Positions 7,475 to 8,349 of a stretch of 8,349 nucleotides of DNA are shown one piece after another. This DNA comes from Candidatus Symbiobacter sp. (GTDB lineage Bacteria > Pseudomonadota > Alphaproteobacteria > Elsterales > Elsteraceae): contig JASGCR010000085.1 in assembly GCA_030054015.1 (NCBI GenBank), positions 1 to 8,349 of the forward strand. Reading direction: 5' to 3'. A program made the translations under genes and the position numbers. Every line of letters begins with the position of its first letter. The stretch's first letter is position 1. The notes under the pieces are model-generated. The model was not told the origin of the DNA. It saw only the letters and a list, made by a program, of their open reading frames with translations, and did not search any database.

Positions 7475-7486
7475 TTTCTGCATCGC
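7446..7486. terminator. Dyad across the stop codon, between convergent genes
   Basis: GCGATGCAGAA (7446-7456) and TTCTGCATCGC (7476-7486) are perfect reverse complements around a 19-nt loop that contains the TAA of the restriction-modification gene (7472-7474). The dyad sits where two convergent genes meet, so it could stop or stabilise transcripts from both sides. Neither side has a long T run, so it is not a textbook intrinsic terminator. An inner GAATC/GATTC pair (7454-7458, 7462-7466) would compete with the main stem. Confidence 0.5.
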
Positions 7487-7497
7487 TTTCTGCTGCG

Positions 7498-8136
7498 TTA
7501 CTGCAACGGGGAAAAATCCGTCGGCAGGGCGATGGTCGATGTCATATGCTCAATCGCCACCTCAACCCCAACCGGCGGCCAGCCCCCGCTCGCCACGGCT
7601 TTGCGGCGGATGTCGCTGCGATTCTCGAACGACGGATACGGCCAGAAATGGGTAAACCCCGGCCTGCCATCCAATGTGTAAAACGCCCCCAACATGGGCG
7701 ATAATTTATGCCGCGCCGCAATCCGATCACGCAAAGCATCCTGCCAAATCGCCAAACCACCCGGTTGAAATTGATACGTACGGATTTCGTATAAAGGCCC
7801 CAATTTGACCACCGAAGCCGCGCCGCCCTCAAAAAACGTCTCGATATCGGGCAAAAAGGAAAATTTCTGGTGTGCCGCCAAATTGTAATAAACCAAATGC
7901 TTGCCCACCCCAAACGGATCGCGCGCGGCAACAATCCGCTCGCGCTCGGCTTGGAACGAGTCCATATCGGGGAATCCGCGCAGGCTATAGATTTTATTCA
8001 ATTCACCGATTTCGCTGGTGAAAACACCGAACAACCGCCCGCCCCCGTCTTTGCGGCCAAAATAATCCCGCAAGGCACCGGTGATGGCGGGCATCGCCCC
8101 CACCCGACCCAAAAATTGCCCAATTTCATAGATCAT
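7498..8136 (-). CDS. NIPSNAP-family protein with two tandem domains
   Basis: The 212-residue product opens with MIYEI, the usual first strand of NIPSNAP domains. A second copy starts near residue 115 with LYEIRTYQFQPGG. Residues about 1-105 and 115-205 thus form two ferredoxin-like alpha/beta repeats. The second ends with the family-typical FWPYPSFENRSDIRRKAV (164-181) and GGWPPVG (184-190). The function of bacterial NIPSNAPs is not established; the fold resembles small dimeric alpha-beta barrel proteins, and members often sit beside catabolic genes. No signal peptide or membrane segment is seen, so it should be cytosolic. The start matches the family's usual first residues, although only a weak purine-rich stretch precedes it. 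It converges on the restriction-modification gene with a 23-bp gap. It is more GC-rich than that gene, reaching about 75% in one 60-bp line, consistent with being native to the genome. Length is normal and the frame is intact. Confidence 0.87.
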   Translation of the reverse strand: MIYEIGQFLGRVGAMPAITGALRDYFGRKDGGGRLFGVFTSEIGELNKIYSLRGFPDMDSFQAERERIVAARDPFGVGKHLVYYNLAAHQKFSFLPDIETFFEGGAASVVKLGPLYEIRTYQFQPGGLAIWQDALRDRIAARHKLSPMLGAFYTLDGRPGFTHFWPYPSFENRSDIRRKAVASGGWPPVGVEVAIEHMTSTIALPTDFSPLQ

Positions 8137-8150
8137 AATGTTGCCGCTTT

Positions 8151-8188
8151 CTTTTGCTGATAAAACTGTCTTTTACTGATAAAACTGT
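8151..8188. repeat. 19-bp tandem duplication upstream of the NIPSNAP gene
   Basis: CTTTTGCTGATAAAACTGT (8151-8169) is followed directly by CTTTTACTGATAAAACTGT (8170-8188), with one difference in 19. It begins 15 bp before the NIPSNAP start codon, where a promoter, operator or leader would lie. On the minus strand each unit contains ACAGTTTTATCAG. I see no convincing -35/-10 pair in it. It may be a pair of direct-repeat protein sites or a simple slippage duplication. Confidence 0.85.
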
Positions 8189-8201
8189 GTATGGATGATT
8201 C

Positions 8202-8257
8202 TTAGGACATTTTCTGGCGGCAAGCCAGAGATTTTTACAATATCCTCCGTGTCCTAA
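8202..8257. other. Nested inverted repeats (two-level hairpin)
   Basis: The outer arms TTAGGACA (8202-8209) and TGTCCTAA (8250-8257) are perfect complements. Inside them, TCTGGC (8213-8218) and GCCAGA (8224-8229) form a 6-bp stem with a 5-nt loop, followed on the plus strand by TTTTT at 8232-8236. The inner hairpin with its T run looks like a small plus-strand terminator, yet no plus-strand gene precedes it here. The outer pair encloses 40 nt and could be part of a folded RNA leader, an operator pair or a repeat element. Confidence 0.5.
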
Positions 8258-8273
8258 AGAATTCCGATTCTGA

Positions 8274-8301
8274 CCCCCCCTTCCTGCTTAGGAAGGGGGG
8301 G
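8274..8301. terminator. Very strong GC-rich 12-bp hairpin
   Basis: Seven C plus TTCCT (8274-8285) pair perfectly with AGGAA plus seven G (8290-8301) around the 4-nt loop GCTT. There is no T run immediately after it on either strand. It lies only 2 bp from the next hairpin, so the two may act together as a transcript end or a barrier between units. Confidence 0.5.
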
Positions 8302-8303
8302 AT

Positions 8304-8344
8304 AGAAAAGCCAGAATTTTTGTTAAAAAATTCTTGGCTTTTCT
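8304..8344. terminator. Long AT-rich hairpin, probable bidirectional terminator
   Basis: Arm 8304-8321 pairs with arm 8326-8344 over 18 bp, with a single bulged T at 8334 and the loop GTTA (8322-8325). The outer ten pairs are AGAAAAGCCA with TGGCTTTTCT, and the inner eight are GAATTTTT with AAAAATTC. T-rich stretches on both strands would let it work in either direction. It most likely ends a gene beyond the right edge of the window. Confidence 0.55.
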
Positions 8345-8349
8345 TGGGG

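Overview
The window looks like chromosomal DNA of an alphaproteobacterium of moderate GC content. The main clue is an Irr-type member of the Fur family, a regulator largely confined to that class. A DMGDH/sarcosine-dehydrogenase-type flavoprotein is also common there. I cannot name the genus; a marine lineage is only a guess from the gene content and composition.

Layout, left to right. Bases 1-178 hold a strong hairpin followed by about five tandem copies of a short unit ending in T tracts. These look like the 3' end of a transcription unit entering from the left. At 179-691, on the minus strand, lies an Irr-like iron/heme-responsive repressor gene. A 177-bp divergent promoter region (692-868) separates it from a plus-strand gene (869-3316). 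That gene encodes an 815-residue FAD oxidoreductase with a C-terminal aminomethyltransferase (GcvT) half, of the dimethylglycine/sarcosine dehydrogenase type. Only 21 bp downstream, on the same strand, is a 1378-residue single-chain restriction-modification-type protein (3338-7474) with a putative N-terminal PD-(D/E)XK nuclease and an N6-adenine methyltransferase core. It converges on a minus-strand NIPSNAP-family gene (7498-8136), and a perfect 11-bp dyad straddles its stop codon. The last 213 bp carry a 19-bp tandem duplication just upstream of the NIPSNAP gene, then three successive hairpins.

The genes do not form one obvious pathway. The flavoprotein would demethylate an N-methylated glycine and pass the one-carbon unit to tetrahydrofolate. 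The Irr-like protein may control itself and perhaps the divergent flavoprotein, but no known Irr target motif was seen. The restriction-modification gene is compositionally uneven, with an internal AT-rich block, and looks like an accessory gene lodged between housekeeping genes.

The points most worth a second look are: the altered Irr, which has no Cys-Pro heme motif and an insertion just before the recognition helix; the stand-alone 1378-residue methylase/nuclease with its mosaic composition; and the two repeat- and hairpin-rich intergenic ends. I did not find convincing evidence of an undescribed multi-gene system.
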